The notes under the pieces: model-generated
Told to the model about the DNA's origin: nothing
Seen by the model: the letters and a program-made list of their open reading frames with translations, nothing else
Databases searched by the model: none
Program-made: the position numbers and the translations under genes
Assembly (NCBI GenBank): GCA_964019695.1
Contig: OZ026524.1
Location: forward strand, 32,671,664-32,735,663
Origin: Loripinus fragilis
Taxonomy: Eukaryota > Mollusca > Bivalvia > Lucinida > Lucinidae
DNA length: 64,000 bases
Direction of reading: 5' to 3'
Part shown: piece after piece, positions 1-14,085 of the stretch
How positions within the stretch are numbered: position 1 is the stretch's first letter
Layout: each line of letters opens with the position of its first letter

Positions 1-2215
1 ACTGTCTATTAGTGTAGCTAGACTGTCTATTAGAGTAGCTAGATTGTCTATCAATATAGCTACACTGTCTATTAGTTTTCCTATACTGTATGTTAGAGTA
101 GCTACACTGTCTATTTGTTTTCATTGACGGTCTATTAGTTAGCTACACTGTCTATTAGAGTTCATAGACTGTCTGTTAGTGTAGCTAGACTGTCTATTAG
201 TGTAGCTACACTGTCTAATAGTGTTCCTAGACTGTCTATTAGTATAGCTAGACTGTCTACTAGTGTAACTACACTGTCTTATAGTGTTCCTAGACTGTCT
301 ATTAGTGTAGCTAGACTGTCTATTAGTGTAGCTACACTGTCTAATAGTGTTCCTAGACTGTCTATTACTGTAGCTAGATTGTCTATTAGAGTAGCTACAC
401 TGTCTAATAGTGTTCGTAGACTGTCTATTAGTGCAGCTACACTGTCTAATAGTGTTCCTAGACTGTCTCTTAGCGTAACTAGATTGTTTATCAATGTAGC
501 TACACTATCTATTTGTTTTCATAGACGGTCTATTAGAGAAGCTACACTGTCTATTAGTGTTCATAGACTGTCTGTTAGTGTAGTTACACTGTCTATTATA
601 TAGCTTCACTGTCTTATAGTGTTCCTAGACTGTCTATTAGTGTAGCTAGAGTGTCTATTAGTGTAGCTAAACTGTCTTATAGTGGTCCTAGACTGTCTAT
701 TAGTGTAGATAGACTGTCTATTAGTGTAGCTACACTGTCTTTTAGTGTTAATAGACTGTCTGTTAGTGTAGCTAGACTGTCTATCAGTGTAGCTACACTG
801 TCTAATAGTGTTCCTAGACTGTCTATTAGTGTAGCTAGGTTGTCTATTAGTGTAGCTACACTGTCTAATAGTGTTCCTAGACTGTCTATTTGTGTAGCTA
901 CATTGTTCTATAGTGTTCCTAGACTGTCTACTAGTGTAGCTAGACTGTCCATTAGTGTAGCTACACTGTCTAATAGTGTTCCTAGACTGTCTATTAGTTT
1001 AGCTAGATTGTGTATCAATATAGCTACACTGTCTATTAGTTTTCATAGACGGTTTGTTAGTGTAGCTAGACTGTCGACTAGTGTAGCTACATTGTCTATT
1101 GATGTTCCTAGACTGTCCGTTAGTGTAGCTAGATTGTCTATCAATGTAGCTACACTGTCTTTTAATTTTCTTATACTGTGTGTTAGAGTAGCTACACTGT
1201 CTATCAGTGTTCATATACTGTCTGTTCGTGTAGCTGGACTGTCTATTAGTGTAGCTACACTGTCTAATAGTGTTCCTAGACTGTCTATTAGTGTAGCTAG
1301 ATTGTCTATCAATATAGCTACACTGTCTATAAGTTTTCCTATACTGTCTGTTAGTGTAGCTAGACTGTCTACTAGTGTAGCTTCATTGTCTATTAGTGTT
1401 CCTAGACTGTCTATTAGTGTAGCTAGACTGTCTATTAGAGTAGCTAGATTGTCTATCAATATAGCTACACTGTCTATTAGTTTTCCTATACTGTATGTTA
1501 GAGTAGCTACACTGTCTATTTGTTTTCATTGACGGTCTATTAGTTAGCTACACTGTCTATTAGAGTTCATAGACTGTCTGTTAGTGTAGCTAGACTGTCT
1601 ATTAGTTTAGCTACACTGTCTAATAGTGTTCCTAGACTGTCTATTAGTATAGCTAGACTGTCTACTAGTGTAACTACACTGTCTTATAGTGTTCCTAGAC
1701 TGTCTATTAGTGTAGCTAGACTGTCTATTAGTGTAGCTACACTGTCTAATAGTGTTCCTAGACTGTCTATTACTGTAGCTAGATTGTCTATTAGAGTAGC
1801 TACACTGTCTAATAGTGTTCGTAGACTGTCTATTAGTGCAGCTACACTGTCTAATAGTGTTCCTAGACTGTCTCTTAGCGTAACTAGATTGTTTATCAAT
1901 GTAGCTACACTATCTATTTGTTTTCATAGACGGTCTATTAGAGAAGCTACACTGTCTATTAGTGTTCATAGACTGTCTGTTAGTGTAGCTACACTGTCTA
2001 ATATATAGCTTCACTGTCTTATAGTGTTCCTAGACTGTCTATTAGTGTAGCTAGAGTGTCTATTAGTGTAGCTAAACTGTCTTATAGTGGTCCTAGACTG
2101 TCTTTTAGTGTAGATAGACTGTCTATTAGTGTAGCTACACTGTCTTTTAGTGTTAATAGACTGTCTATTAGTGTAGCTAGACTGTCTATAAGTGTAGCTA
2201 CACTGTCTTATAGTG
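1..2215 (+). repeat. 1405-bp-offset tandem duplication at left edge
   Basis: Sequence from 1 to about 810 recurs from 1406 to about 2215, including the marker at 126/1531, the GTGCAGCTACAC variant, the CTCTTAGCGTAAC variant and the irregular ATATAGCTTCACTG monomer near 600/2003. The copies differ by scattered substitutions. They diverge after about 810/2215. The first copy begins before the window. Confidence 0.85.
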
Positions 2216-3435
2216 TTAATAGACTGTCTATTAGTGTAGCTAGATTGTCTATTAGTGTAGCTACACTATCTAATAGTGTTCCTAGACTGTCTACTAGTGT
2301 AGCTAGACTGTCTATCAATATAGCTACACTGTCTATTAGTTTTCATAGACGGTCTGTTAGTGTAGCTAGACTGTCTACTAGTGTAGCTACATTGTCTATT
2401 GATGTTTTAAGACTGTCCGTTAGTGAAGCTAGATTGTCTATCAATGTAGCTACACTGTCTCTTAGTTTTCTTATACTGTCTGTTAGTGTAGCTACACTGT
2501 CTATTAGTGTTCATATACTGTCTGTTAGTGTAGCTAGACTGTCTATCAGTGTAGCTACACTGTCTAATAGTGTTCCTAGACTGTCTATTAGTGTAGCTAG
2601 ATTGTCTATTTGTCTAGCTACACTGTCTAATAGTGTTCCTAGATTGTCTATTAGTGTAGCTAGACTGTCTATTAGTGTAGCTACACTGTCTAATAGTGTT
2701 CCTAAACTGTCTACTAGTGTAGATAGACTGTCTATTAGTGTAGCTACACTGTCTAATAGTGTTCCTAAACTGTCTACTAGTGTAGCTAGACTGTCTATCA
2801 ATATAGCTACACTGTCTATAAGTTTTCATAGACGGTCTGTTAGTGCAGCTAAACTGTCTACTAGTGTAGCTACATTGTCTATTGATATTCTTAGACTGTC
2901 CGTTAGTGTAGCTAGATTGTCTATCAATGAAGCTACACTGTCTTTTAATTTTCTTATACATTCTGTTAGAGTAGCTACACTGTCTATTAGTGTTCATATA
3001 CTGTCTGTTCGTGTAGCTAGACTGTCTATTAGTGTAGCTACACTGTCTAATAGTGTTCCTAGACTGTCTATAAGTATAGCTAGATTGTCTATCAATATAG
3101 CTACACTGTCTATTAGTTTTCCTATACTGTCTGTTAGTGTAGCTAGACTGTCTACTAGTGTAGCTACATTGTCTATTAGTGTTCCTAGACTGTCTATTAG
3201 TATAGCTAGACTGTCTATTAGAGTAGCTAGATTGTCTATCAATATAGCTACACTGTTTATTAGTTTTCCTATACTGTATGTTAGTGTAGCTAGACTGTCT
3301 ACTAGTGTAGCTACATGGTCTATTGATGTTCCTAGACTATCCGTTAGTGTAGCTAGATTGTCTATCAATGTAGCTACACTGTCTATTAGTTTTCTTATAC
3401 TGTCTGTTTGAGTAGCTACACTGTCTATATATTTT

Positions 3436-6400
3436 CATCGACGGTCTATTAGTTAGCTACACTGTCTATTAGAGTTAATAGTCAGTCTGTTAGTGTAGCT
3501 AGACTGTCTATTAGTGTAGCTACACTGTCTAATAGTGTTCCTAGACTGTCTATTAGTGTAGCTAGACTGTCTACTAGTGTAGCTACACTGTCTAATAGTG
3601 TTCCTAGACTGTCTATTAGTGTAGCTAGACTGTCTATTAGTGTAGCTGCACTGTCTAATTGTGTTCCTAGACTGTCTATTAGTGTAGCTACACTGTCTAA
3701 TAGTGTTCCTAGACTGTCTGTTAGCGTAACTAGATTGTTTATCAATGTAGCTACACTGTCTATTTGTTTTCATAGACGGTATATTAGAGAAGCTACACTG
3801 TCTATAAGTGTTCATAGACTGTCTGTTAGTGTAGCTAGACTGTCTATTAATGTAGCTACACTGTCTTTTAGTGTTCCTAGACTGTCTATTAGTGTAGCTA
3901 GATTGTCTATTTATGTAGCTACACTGTCTTATAGTGTTCCTAGACTGTCTATTAGTGTAGCTAGACTGTCTATTAGTGTAGCTACACTGTCTATTAGTGT
4001 TCATGGACTGTCTGTTAGTGTAGCTAGACTGTCTATTAGTGTAGCTACACTGTCTTATAGTGTTCCTAGACTGTCTATTAGTGTAGCTACACTGTCTAAT
4101 AGTGTTCCTAGACTGTCTACTAGTGTAGCTAGACTGTCTATTAGAGTAGCTACACCGTCTAATAGTGTCCCTAGACTGTCTATTAGTGTAGCTAGATTTT
4201 CTATCAATATAGCTACACTGTCTATTAGTTTTTATAGACGGTCTGTTAGTGTAGCTAGACTGTCTACCAGTGTAGCTACATTGTCTATTGATGTTCCTAG
4301 ACTGTCCGTTAGTGAAGCTAGATTGTCTATCAATGTAGCTACACTGTCTATAAGTTTTCTTATACTGTCTGTTAGAGTAGTTACACTGTCTATTAGTGTT
4401 CATATACTGTCTGTTAGTGTAGCGAGACTGTCTATCAGTGTAGCTACACTGTCTAATAGTGTTCCTAGACTGTCTTTGAGTGTAGCTAGGTTGTCTTTTA
4501 GTGTAGCTACACTGTCTAATAGTGTTCCTAGACTGTCTATTAGTGTAGCTACATTGTGTATCAATATAGCTACACTGTCTATTAGTTTTCATAGACGGTC
4601 TGTTAGTGTAGCTAGACTGTCTACTAGTGTAGCTACATTGTCTATTGATGTTCCTAGGCTGTCCGTTAGTGTAGCTAGATTGTCTATCAATTTAGCTGCA
4701 CTGTCTTGTAATTTTCTTTGTCTGTCTGTTAGAGTAGCTACACTGTCTATTAGTGTTCATATACTGTCGGTTCGTGTAGCTAGACTGTCTATTAGTGTAG
4801 CTACACTGTCTAATAGTGTTCCTAGACTGTCTATTAGTGTAGCTAGATTGTCTATCAATATAGCTACACTGTCTATTAGTTTTCCTTTACTGTCTGTTAG
4901 TGTAGCTAGACTGTCTACTAGTGTAGCTACATTGTCTATTAGTGTTCCTAGACTGTCTATTAGTGTAGCTAGACTGTCTATTAGAGTAGCTAGATTGTCT
5001 ATCAATATAGCTACACTGTCTATTAGTTTTCCTATACTGTATGTTAGTGTAGCTAGACTGTCTACTAGTGTAGCTACATTGTCTATTGATGTTCCTAGAC
5101 TGTCCGTTAGTGTAGGTAGATTGTCTATCAATGTAGCTACACTGGGTATCAGTTTTCTTATACTGTCTGATAGAGTAGCTACACTGTCTATTTGATTTCA
5201 TCGACGGTCTATTAGTTAGCTACACTGTCTATTTCAGTTCATAGACTGTCTGTTAGTGTTCCTAGACTGTCTATTAGTGTAGCTAGACTGTCTACTTGTG
5301 TAGCTACACTGTCTTATAGTGTTCCTAGACTGTCTATTAGTGTAGCTAGACTGTCTATTAGTGTAGCTACACTGTCTAATAGTGTTCCTAGACTGTCTAT
5401 TAGTGTAGCTAGCTTGTCTATTAGAGTAGCTACACTGTCTAATAGTGTTCCTACACTGTCTATTAGTGTAGCTACACTGTCTAATAGTGTTCATAGACTG
5501 TCTGTTAGCGTAACTAGATTGTTTATCAATGTAGCTACACAGTCTATTTGTTTTCATAGACGGTCTATTAGAGAAGCTACACTGTCTATTAGTGTTCATA
5601 GACTGTCTATTAGTGTAGCTAGATTGTCTATTAGTGTAGCTACACTGTCTTATAGTGTTACTAGACTGTCTATTAGTGTAGCTAGACTGTCTATTAGTGT
5701 AGCTACACTGTCTTTTAGTGTTCATACACTGTCTGTTAGTGTAGCTAGACTGTCTATTAGTGTAGCTACACTGTCTTATAGTGTTCATAGACTGTCTATT
5801 AGTGTAGCTAGATTGTCTATTAGTGTAGCTACACTATCTAATAGTGTTCCTAGACTGTCTACTAGTGTAGCTTGACTGTCTATTAGAGTAGCTACACTGT
5901 CTAATAGTGTTCCTAGACTGTCTTTTAGTGTAGCTAGATTGTCTATCAATATAGCTACACTGTCTATTAGTTTTCATAGACGGTCTGTTAGTGTAGCTAG
6001 ACTGTCTACTAGTGTAGCTACATTGTCTATTGATGTTCCAAGACTGTCCGTTAGTGAAGCTAGATTGTCTATCAATGTAGCTACACTGTCTCTTAGTTTT
6101 CTTATACTGTCTGTTAGTGTAGCTACACTGTCTATAAGTGTTCATATACTGTCTGTTAGTGTAGCTAGAATGTCTATCAGTGTAGCTACACTGTCTAATA
6201 GTGTTCCTAGAATGTCTATTAAAGTAGACAGACTGTCTATTAGTGTAGCTACACTGTCTAATAGTGTTCCTAGACTGTCTATTAGTGTAGCTAGACTGTC
6301 TATTAGTGTAGCTACACTATCTAATAGTGTTCCTAGACTGTCTACTAGTGTAGAAAGACTGTCTATTAGTGTAGCTACACTGTCTAATAGTGTTCCTAGA

Positions 6401-9400
6401 CTGTCTATTAGTGTAGCTAGATTTTGTATCAATATAGCTACACTGTCTATTAGTTTTCAAAGACGGTCTGTTAGTGTAGCTAGACTGTCTACTAGTGTAG
6501 CTACATTGTCTATTGATGTTCCTAGACTGTCCGTTAGTGAAGCTAGATTGTCTATCAATGTAGCTACACTGTCTATTAGTTTTCTTATACTGTCTGTTTG
6601 AGTAGCTACACTGTCTATATATTTTCATCGACGGTCTATTAGTTAGCTACACTGTCTATTAGAGTTAATAGTCAGTCTGTTAGTGTAGCTAGACTGTCTA
6701 TTAGTGTAGCTACACTGTCTAATAGTGTTTCTAGACTGTCTATTAGTGTAGCTAGACTGTCTACTAGTGTAGCTACACTGTCTAATAGTGTTCCTAGACT
6801 GTCTATTAGTGTAGCTAGACTGTCTATTAGTGTAGCTGCACTGTCTAATTGTGTTCCTAGACTGTCTATTAGTGTAGCTACACTGTCTAATAGTGTTCCT
6901 AGACTGTCTGTTAGCGTAACTAGATTGTTTATCAATGTAGCTACACTGTCTATTTGTTTTCATAGACGGTCTATTAGAGAAGCTACACTGTCTATAAGTG
7001 TTCATAGACTGTCTGTTAGTGTAGCTAGACTGTCTATTAATGTAGCTACACTGTCTTTTAGTGTTCCTAGACTGTCTATTAGTGAAGCTAGATTGTCTAT
7101 TTATGTAGCTACACTGTCTTATAGTGTTCCTAGACTGTCTATTAGTGTAGCTAGACTGTCTATTAGTGTAGCTACACTGTCTATTAGTGTTCATGGACTG
7201 TCTGTTAGTGTAGCTAGACTGTCTATTAGTGTAGCTACACTGTCTTATAGTGTTCCTAGACTGTCTATTAGTGTAGCTACACTGTTTAATAGTGTTCCTA
7301 GACTGTCTACTAGTGTAGCTAGACTGTCTATTAGAGTAGCTACACCGTCTAATAGTGTCCCTAGACTGTCTATTAGTGTAGCTAGATTTTCTATCAATAT
7401 AGCTACACTGTCTATTAGTTTTTATAGACGGTCTGTTAGTGTAGCTAGACTGTCTACCAGTGTAGCTACATTGTCTATTGATGTTCCTAGACTGTCCGTT
7501 AGTGAAGCTAGATTGTCTATCAATGTAGCTACACTGTCTATAAGTTTTCTTATACTGTCTGTTAGAGTAGTTACACTGTCTATTAGTGTTCATATACTGT
7601 CTGTTAGTGTAGAGAGACTGTCTATCAGTGTAGCTACACTGTCTAATAGTGTTCCTAGACTGTCTTTGAGTGTAGCTAGGTTGTCTATTAGTGTAGCTAC
7701 ACTGTCTAATAGTGTTCCTAGACTGTCTATTAGTGTAGCTACATTGTGTATCAATATAGCTACACTGTCTACTAGTGTAGAAAGACTGTCTATTAGTGTA
7801 GCTACACTGTCTAATAGTGTTCCTAGACTGTCTATTAGTGTAGCTAGATTTTGTATCAATATAGCTACACTGTCTATTAGTTTTCAAAGACGGTCTGTTA
7901 GTGTAGCTAGACTGTCTACTAGTGAAGCTACATTGTCTATTGATGTTCCTAGACTGTCCGTTAGTGAAGCTAGATTGTCTATCAATGTAGCTACACTGTC
8001 TATTAGTTTTCTTATACTGTCTGTTTGAGTAGCTACACTGTCTATATATTTTCATCGACGGTCTATTAGTTAGCTACACTGTCTATTAGAGTTAATAGTC
8101 AGTCTGTTAGTGTAGCTAGACTGTCTATTAGTGTAGCTACACTGTCTAATAGTGTTCCTAGACTGTCTATTAGTGTAGCTAGACTGTCTACTAGTGTAGC
8201 TACACTGTCTAATAGTGTTCCTAGACTGTCTATTAGTGTAGCTAGACTGTCTATTAGTGTAGCTGCACTGTCTAATTGTGTTCCTAGACTGTCTATTAGT
8301 GTAGCTACACTGTCTAATAGTGTTCCTAGACTGTCTGTTAGCGTAACTAGATTGTTTATCAATGTAGCTACACTGTCTATTTGTTTTCATAGACGGTCTT
8401 TTAGAGAAGCTACACTGTCTATAAGTGTTCATAGACTGTCTGTTAGTGTAGCTAGACTGTCTATTAATGTAGCTACACTGTCTTTTAGTGTTCCTAGACT
8501 GTCTATTAGTGTAGCTAGATTGTCTATTTATGTAGCTACACTGTCTTATAGTGTTCCTAGACTGTCTATTAGTGTAGCTAGACTGTCTATTAGTGTAGCT
8601 ACACTGTCTATTAGTGTTCATGGACTGTCTGTTAGTGTAGCTAGACTGTCTATTAGTGTAGCTACACTGTCTTATAGTGTTCCTAGACTGTCTATTAGTG
8701 TAGCTACACTGTCTAATAGTGTTCCTAGACTGTCTACTAGTGTAGCTAGACTGTCTATTAGAGTAGCTACACCGTCTAATAGTGTCCCTAGACTGTCTAT
8801 TAGTGTAGCTAGATTTTCTATCAATATAGCTACACTGTCTATTAGTTTTTATAGACGGTCTGTTAGTGTAGCTAGACTGTCTACCAGTGTAGCTACATTG
8901 TCTATTGATGTTCCTAGACTGTCCGTTAGTGAAGCTAGATTGTCTATCAATGTAGCTACACTGTCTATAAGTTTTCTTATACTGTCTGTTAGAGTAGTTA
9001 CACTGTCTATTAGTGTTCATATACTGTCTGTTAGTGTAGCGAGACTGTCTATCAGTGTAGCTACACTGTCTAATAGTGTTCCTAGACTGTCTTTGAGTGT
9101 AGCTAGGTTGTCTATTAGTGTAGCTACACTGTCTAATAGTGTTCCTAGACTGTCTATTAGTGTAGCTACATTGTGTATCAATATAGCTACACTGTCTATT
9201 AGTTTTCATAGACGGTCTGTTAGTGTAGCTAGACTGTCTACTAGTGTAGCTACATTGTCTATTGATGTTCCTAGGCTGTCCGTTAGTGTAGCTAGATTGT
9301 CTATCAATGTAGCTGCACTGTCTTGTAATTTTCTTTTACTGTCTGTTAGAGTAGCTACACTGTCTATTAGTGTTCATATACTGTCGGTTCGTGTAGCTAG

Positions 9401-10962
9401 ACTGTCTATTAGTGTAGCTACACTGTCTAATAGTGTTCCTAGACTGTCTATTAGTGTAGCTAGATTGTCTATCAATATAGCTACACTGTCTATTAGTTTT
9501 CCTTTACTGTCTGTTAGTGTAGCTAGACTGTCTACTAGTGTAGCTACATTGTCTATTAGTGTTCCTAGACTGTCTATTAGTGTAGCTAGACTGTCTATTA
9601 GAGTAGCTAGATTGTCTATCAATATAGCTACACTGTCTATTAGTTTTCCTATACTGTATGTTAGTGTAGCTAGACTGTCTACTAGTGTAGCTACATTGTC
9701 TATTGATGTTCCTAGACTGTCCGTTAGTGTAGGTAGATTGTCTATCAATGTAGCTACACTGGGTATCAGTTTTCTTATACTGTCTGATAGAGTAGCTACA
9801 CTGTCTATTTGATTTCATCGACGGTCTATTAGTTAGCTACACTGTCTATTTCAGTTCATAGACTGTCTGTTAGTGTTCCTAGACTGTCTATTAGTGTAGC
9901 TAGACTGTCTACTTGTGTAGCTACACTGTCTTATAGTGTTCCTAGACTGTCTATTAGTGTAGCTAGACTGTCTATTAGTGTAGCTACACTGTCTAATAGT
10001 GTTCCTAGACTGTCTATTAGTGTAGCTAGCTTGTCTATTAGAGTAGCTACACTGTCTAATAGTGTTCCTACACTGTCTATTAGTGTAGCTACACTGTCTA
10101 ATAGTGTTCATAGACTGTCTGTTAGCGTAACTAGATTGTTTATGAATGTAGCTACACAGTCTATTTGTTTTCATAGACGGTCTATTAGAGAAGCTACACT
10201 GTCTATTAGTGTTCATAGACTGTCTATTAGTGTAGCTAGATTGTCTATTAGTGTAGCTACACTGTCTTATAGTGTTACTAGACTGTCTATTAGTGTAGCT
10301 AGACTGTCTATTAGTGTAGCTACACTGTCTTTTAGTGTTCATACACTGTCTGTTAGTGTAGCTAGACTGTCTATTAGTGTAGCTACACTGTCTTATAGTG
10401 TTCATAGACTGTCTATTAGTGTAGCTAGATTGTCTATTAGTGTAGCTACACTATCTAATAGTGTTCCTAGACTGTCTACTAGTGTAGCTTGACTGTCTAT
10501 TAGAGTAGCTACACTGTCTAATAGTGTTCCTAGACTGTCTTTTAGTGTAGCTAGATTGTTTATCAATATAGCTACACTGTCTATTAGTTTTCATAGACGG
10601 TCTGTTAGTGTAGCTAGACTGTCTACTAGTGTAGCTACATTGTCTATTGATGTTCCTAGACTGTCCGTTAGTGAAGCTAGATTGTCTATCAATGTAGCTA
10701 CACTGTCTCTTAGTTTTCTTATACTGTCTGTTAGTGTAGCTACACTGTCTATAAGTGTTCATATACTGTCTGTTAGTGTAGCTAGAATGTCTATCAGTGT
10801 AGCTACACTGTCTAATAGTGTTCCTAGAATGTCTATTAAAGTAGACAGACTGTCTATTAGTGTAGCTACACTGTCTAATAGTGTTCCTAGACTGTCTATT
10901 AGTGTAGCTAGACTGTCTATTAGTGTAGCTACACTGTCTAATAGTGTTCCTAGACTGTCTAT
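3436..10962 (+). repeat. 4617-bp-offset segmental duplication
   Basis: Positions 3436-6345 are repeated at 8053-10962 with very few differences. Landmarks shared at this offset are ACACCGTCTAATAGTGTCCC, the TTGTAATTTTC monomer, ACACTGGGTATC and the TTTCAGTTCATAG segment start. The offset equals 3190 + 1427, and 6626-7760 is a third copy of the first 1.1 kb. The region therefore grew by at least two successive unequal duplications. Confidence 0.85.
6340..9193 (+). repeat. 1427-bp tandem duplication
   Basis: Units 6340-7766 and 7767-9193 are adjacent near-identical copies. The join at about 7767 is visible where GTGTATCAATATAGCTACAC runs directly into CTACTAGTGTAGAAAGACTG, a sequence otherwise found at 6340-6360. 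The unit is 68 monomers minus one base, one marker per unit. Confidence 0.8.
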
Positions 10963-13900
10963 TAGTGTAGCTAGATTTTGTATCAATATAGCTACACTGT
11001 CTATTAGTTTTCAAAGACGGTCTGTTAGTGTAGCTAGACTGTCTACTAGTGTAGCTACATTGTCTATTGATGTTCCTAGACTGTCCGTTAGTGTAGCTAG
11101 ATTGTCTATCAATGTAGCTACATTGTCTTTTAATTTTCCTATACTGTCTGTTAGAGTAGCTACACTGTCTATTAGTGTTCATATACTGTCTGTTCGTGTA
11201 GCTAGACTGTCTATTAGTGTAGCTACACTGTCTTATAGTGTTCCTAGACTGTCTATTAGTGTAGCTACACTGTCTATTAGTGTAGCTACACTGTCTATTA
11301 GTGTTCATGGACTGTCTGTTAGTGTAGCTAGACTGTCTATTAGTGTAGCTACACTGTCTTATAGTGTTCCTAGACTGTCTATTAGTGTAGCTACACTGTC
11401 TAATAGTGTCCCTAGACTGTCTATTAGTGTAGCTAGATTTTCTATCAATATAGCTACACTGTCTATTAGTTTTTTTAGACGGTCTGTTAGTGTAGCTAGA
11501 CTGTCTACCAGTGTAGCTACATTGTCTATTGATGTTCCTAGACTGTCCGTTAGTGAAGCTAGATTGTCTATCAATGTAGCTACACTGTCTATAAGTTTTC
11601 TTATACTGTCTGTTAGAGTAGTTACACTGTCTATTAGTGTTCATATACTGTCTGTTAGTGTAGCGAGACTGTCTATCAGTGTAGCTACACTGTCTAATAG
11701 TGTTCCTAGACTGTCTTTTAGTGTAGCTAGGTTGTCTATTAGTGTAGCTACACTGTCTAATAGTGTTCCTAGACTGTCTATTAGTGTAGCTACACTGTCT
11801 ATTAGTTTTCCTATACTGTCCGTTAGTGTAGCTAGACTGTCTACTAGTGTAGCTACATTGTCTATTAGTGTTCCTAGACTGTCTATTAGTATAGCTAGAC
11901 TGTCTATTAGAGTAGCTAGATTGTCTATCAATATAGCTACACTGTCTATTAGTTTCCTATACTGTATGTTAGTGTAGTTAGATTGTCTACTAGTGTAGCT
12001 ACTTGGTCTATTGATGTTCCTAGACTATCCGTTAGTGAAGCTAGATTGTCTATCAATGTAGCTACACTGTCTATTAGTTTTCTTATACTGTCTGTTAGAG
12101 TAGCTACACTGTCTATTTGTTTTCATCGACGGTCTATTAGTTAGCTACACTAGCTATTAGAGTTCATAGAATGTCTGTTAGTGTAGCTAGACTGTCTATT
12201 AGTGTAGCTACACTGTCTTTTAGTGTTCATACACTGTCTGTTAGTGTAGCTAGACTGTCTATTAGTGTAGCTACACTGTCTTATAGTGTTCATAGACTGT
12301 CTATTAGTGTAGCTAGATTGTCTATTAGTGTAGCTACACTATCTAATAGTGTTCCTAGACTGTCTACTAGTGTAGCTTGACTGTCTATTAGAGTAGCTAC
12401 ACTGTCTAATAGTGTTCCTAGACTGTCTTTTAGTGTAGCTAGATTGTTTATCAATATAGCTACACTGTCTATTAGTTTTCATAGACGGTCTGTTAGTGTA
12501 GCTAGACTGTCTACTAGTGTAGCTACATTGTCTATTGATGTTCCTAGACTGTCCGTTAGTGAAGCTAGATTGTCTATCAATGTAGCTACACTGTCTCTTA
12601 GTTTTCTTATACTGTCTGTTAGTGTAGCTACACTGTCTATAAGTGTTCATATACTGTCTGTTAGTGTAGCTAGAATGTCTATCAGTGTAGCTACACTGTC
12701 TAATAGTGTTCCTAGAATGTCTATTAAAGTAGACAGACTGTCTATTAGTGTAGCTACACTGTCTAATAGTGTTCCTAGACTGTCTATTAGTGTAGCTAGA
12801 CTGTCTATTAGTGTAGCTACACTGTCTAATAGTGTTCCTAGACTGTCTATTAGTGTAGCTAGATTTTGTATCAATATAGCTACACTGTCTATTAGTTTTC
12901 AAAGACGGTCTGTTAGTGTAGCTAGACTGTCTACTAGTGTAGCTACATTGTCTATTGATGTTCCTAGACTGTCCGTTAGTGTAGCTAGATTGTCTATCAA
13001 TGTAGCTACATTGTCTTTTAATTTTCCTATACTGTCTGTTAGAGTAGCTACACTGTCTATTAGTGTTCATATACTGTCTGTTCGTGTAGCTAGACTGTCT
13101 ATTAGTGTAGCTACACTGTCTTATAGTGTTCCTAGACTGTCTATTAGTGTAGCTACACTGTCTATTAGTGTAGCTACACTGTCTATTAGTGTTCATGGAC
13201 TGTCTGTTAGTGTAGCTAGACTGTCTATTAGTGTAGCTACACTGTCTTATAGTGTTCCTAGACTGTCTATTAGTGTAGCTACACTGTCTAATAGTGTCCC
13301 TAGACTGTCTATTAGTGTAGCTAGATTTTCTATCAATATAGCTACACTGTCTATTAGTTTTTTTAGACGGTCTGTTAGTGTAGCTAGACTGTCTACCAGT
13401 GTAGCTACATTGTCTATTGATGTTCCTAGACTGTCCGTTAGTGAAGCTAGATTGTCTATCAATGTAGCTACACTGTCTATAAGTTTTCTTATACTGTCTG
13501 TTAGAGTAGTTACACTGTCTATTAGTGTTCATATACTGTCTGTTAGTGTAGCGAGACTGTCTATCAGTGTAGCTACACTGTCTAATAGTGTTCCTAGACT
13601 GTCTTTTAGTGTAGCTAGGTTGTCTATTAGTGTAGCTACACTGTCTAATAGTGTTCCTAGACTGTCTATTAGTGTAGCTACATTGTCTATCAATATAGCT
13701 ACACTGTCTATTAGTTTTCCTATACTGTCTGTTAGTGTAGCTAGACTGTCTACTAGTGTAGCTACATTGTCTATTAGTGTTCCTAGACTGTCTATTAGTA
13801 TAGCTAGACTGTCTATTAGAGTAGCTAGATTGTCTATCAATATAGCTACACTGTCTATTAGTTTCCTATACTGTATGTTAGTGTAGTTAGATTGTCTACT

Positions 13901-14085
13901 AGTGTAGCTACTTGGTCTATTGATGTTCCTAGACTATCCGTTAGTGAAGCTAGATTGTCTATCAATGTAGCTACACTGTCTATTAGTTTTCTTATACTGT
14001 CTGTTAGAGTAGCTACACTGTCTATTTGTTTTCATCGACGGTCTATTAGTTAGCTACACTAGCTATTAGAGTTCATAGAATGTCT
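10289..14085 (+). repeat. 1888/1909-bp tandem duplication
   Basis: Two adjacent copies run 10289-12176 and 12177-14085. The offset is 1888 bp until about 11800, and 1909 bp afterwards, because the second copy has one extra 21-bp monomer (TGTCTATCAATATAG type near 13685). Shared rare variants include AGAATGTCTATTAAAGTAGACAG, a frameshifted TTAGTTTCCTATACTG and CACTAGCTATTAG. Apart from the monomer indel the copies are almost the same. Confidence 0.85.
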
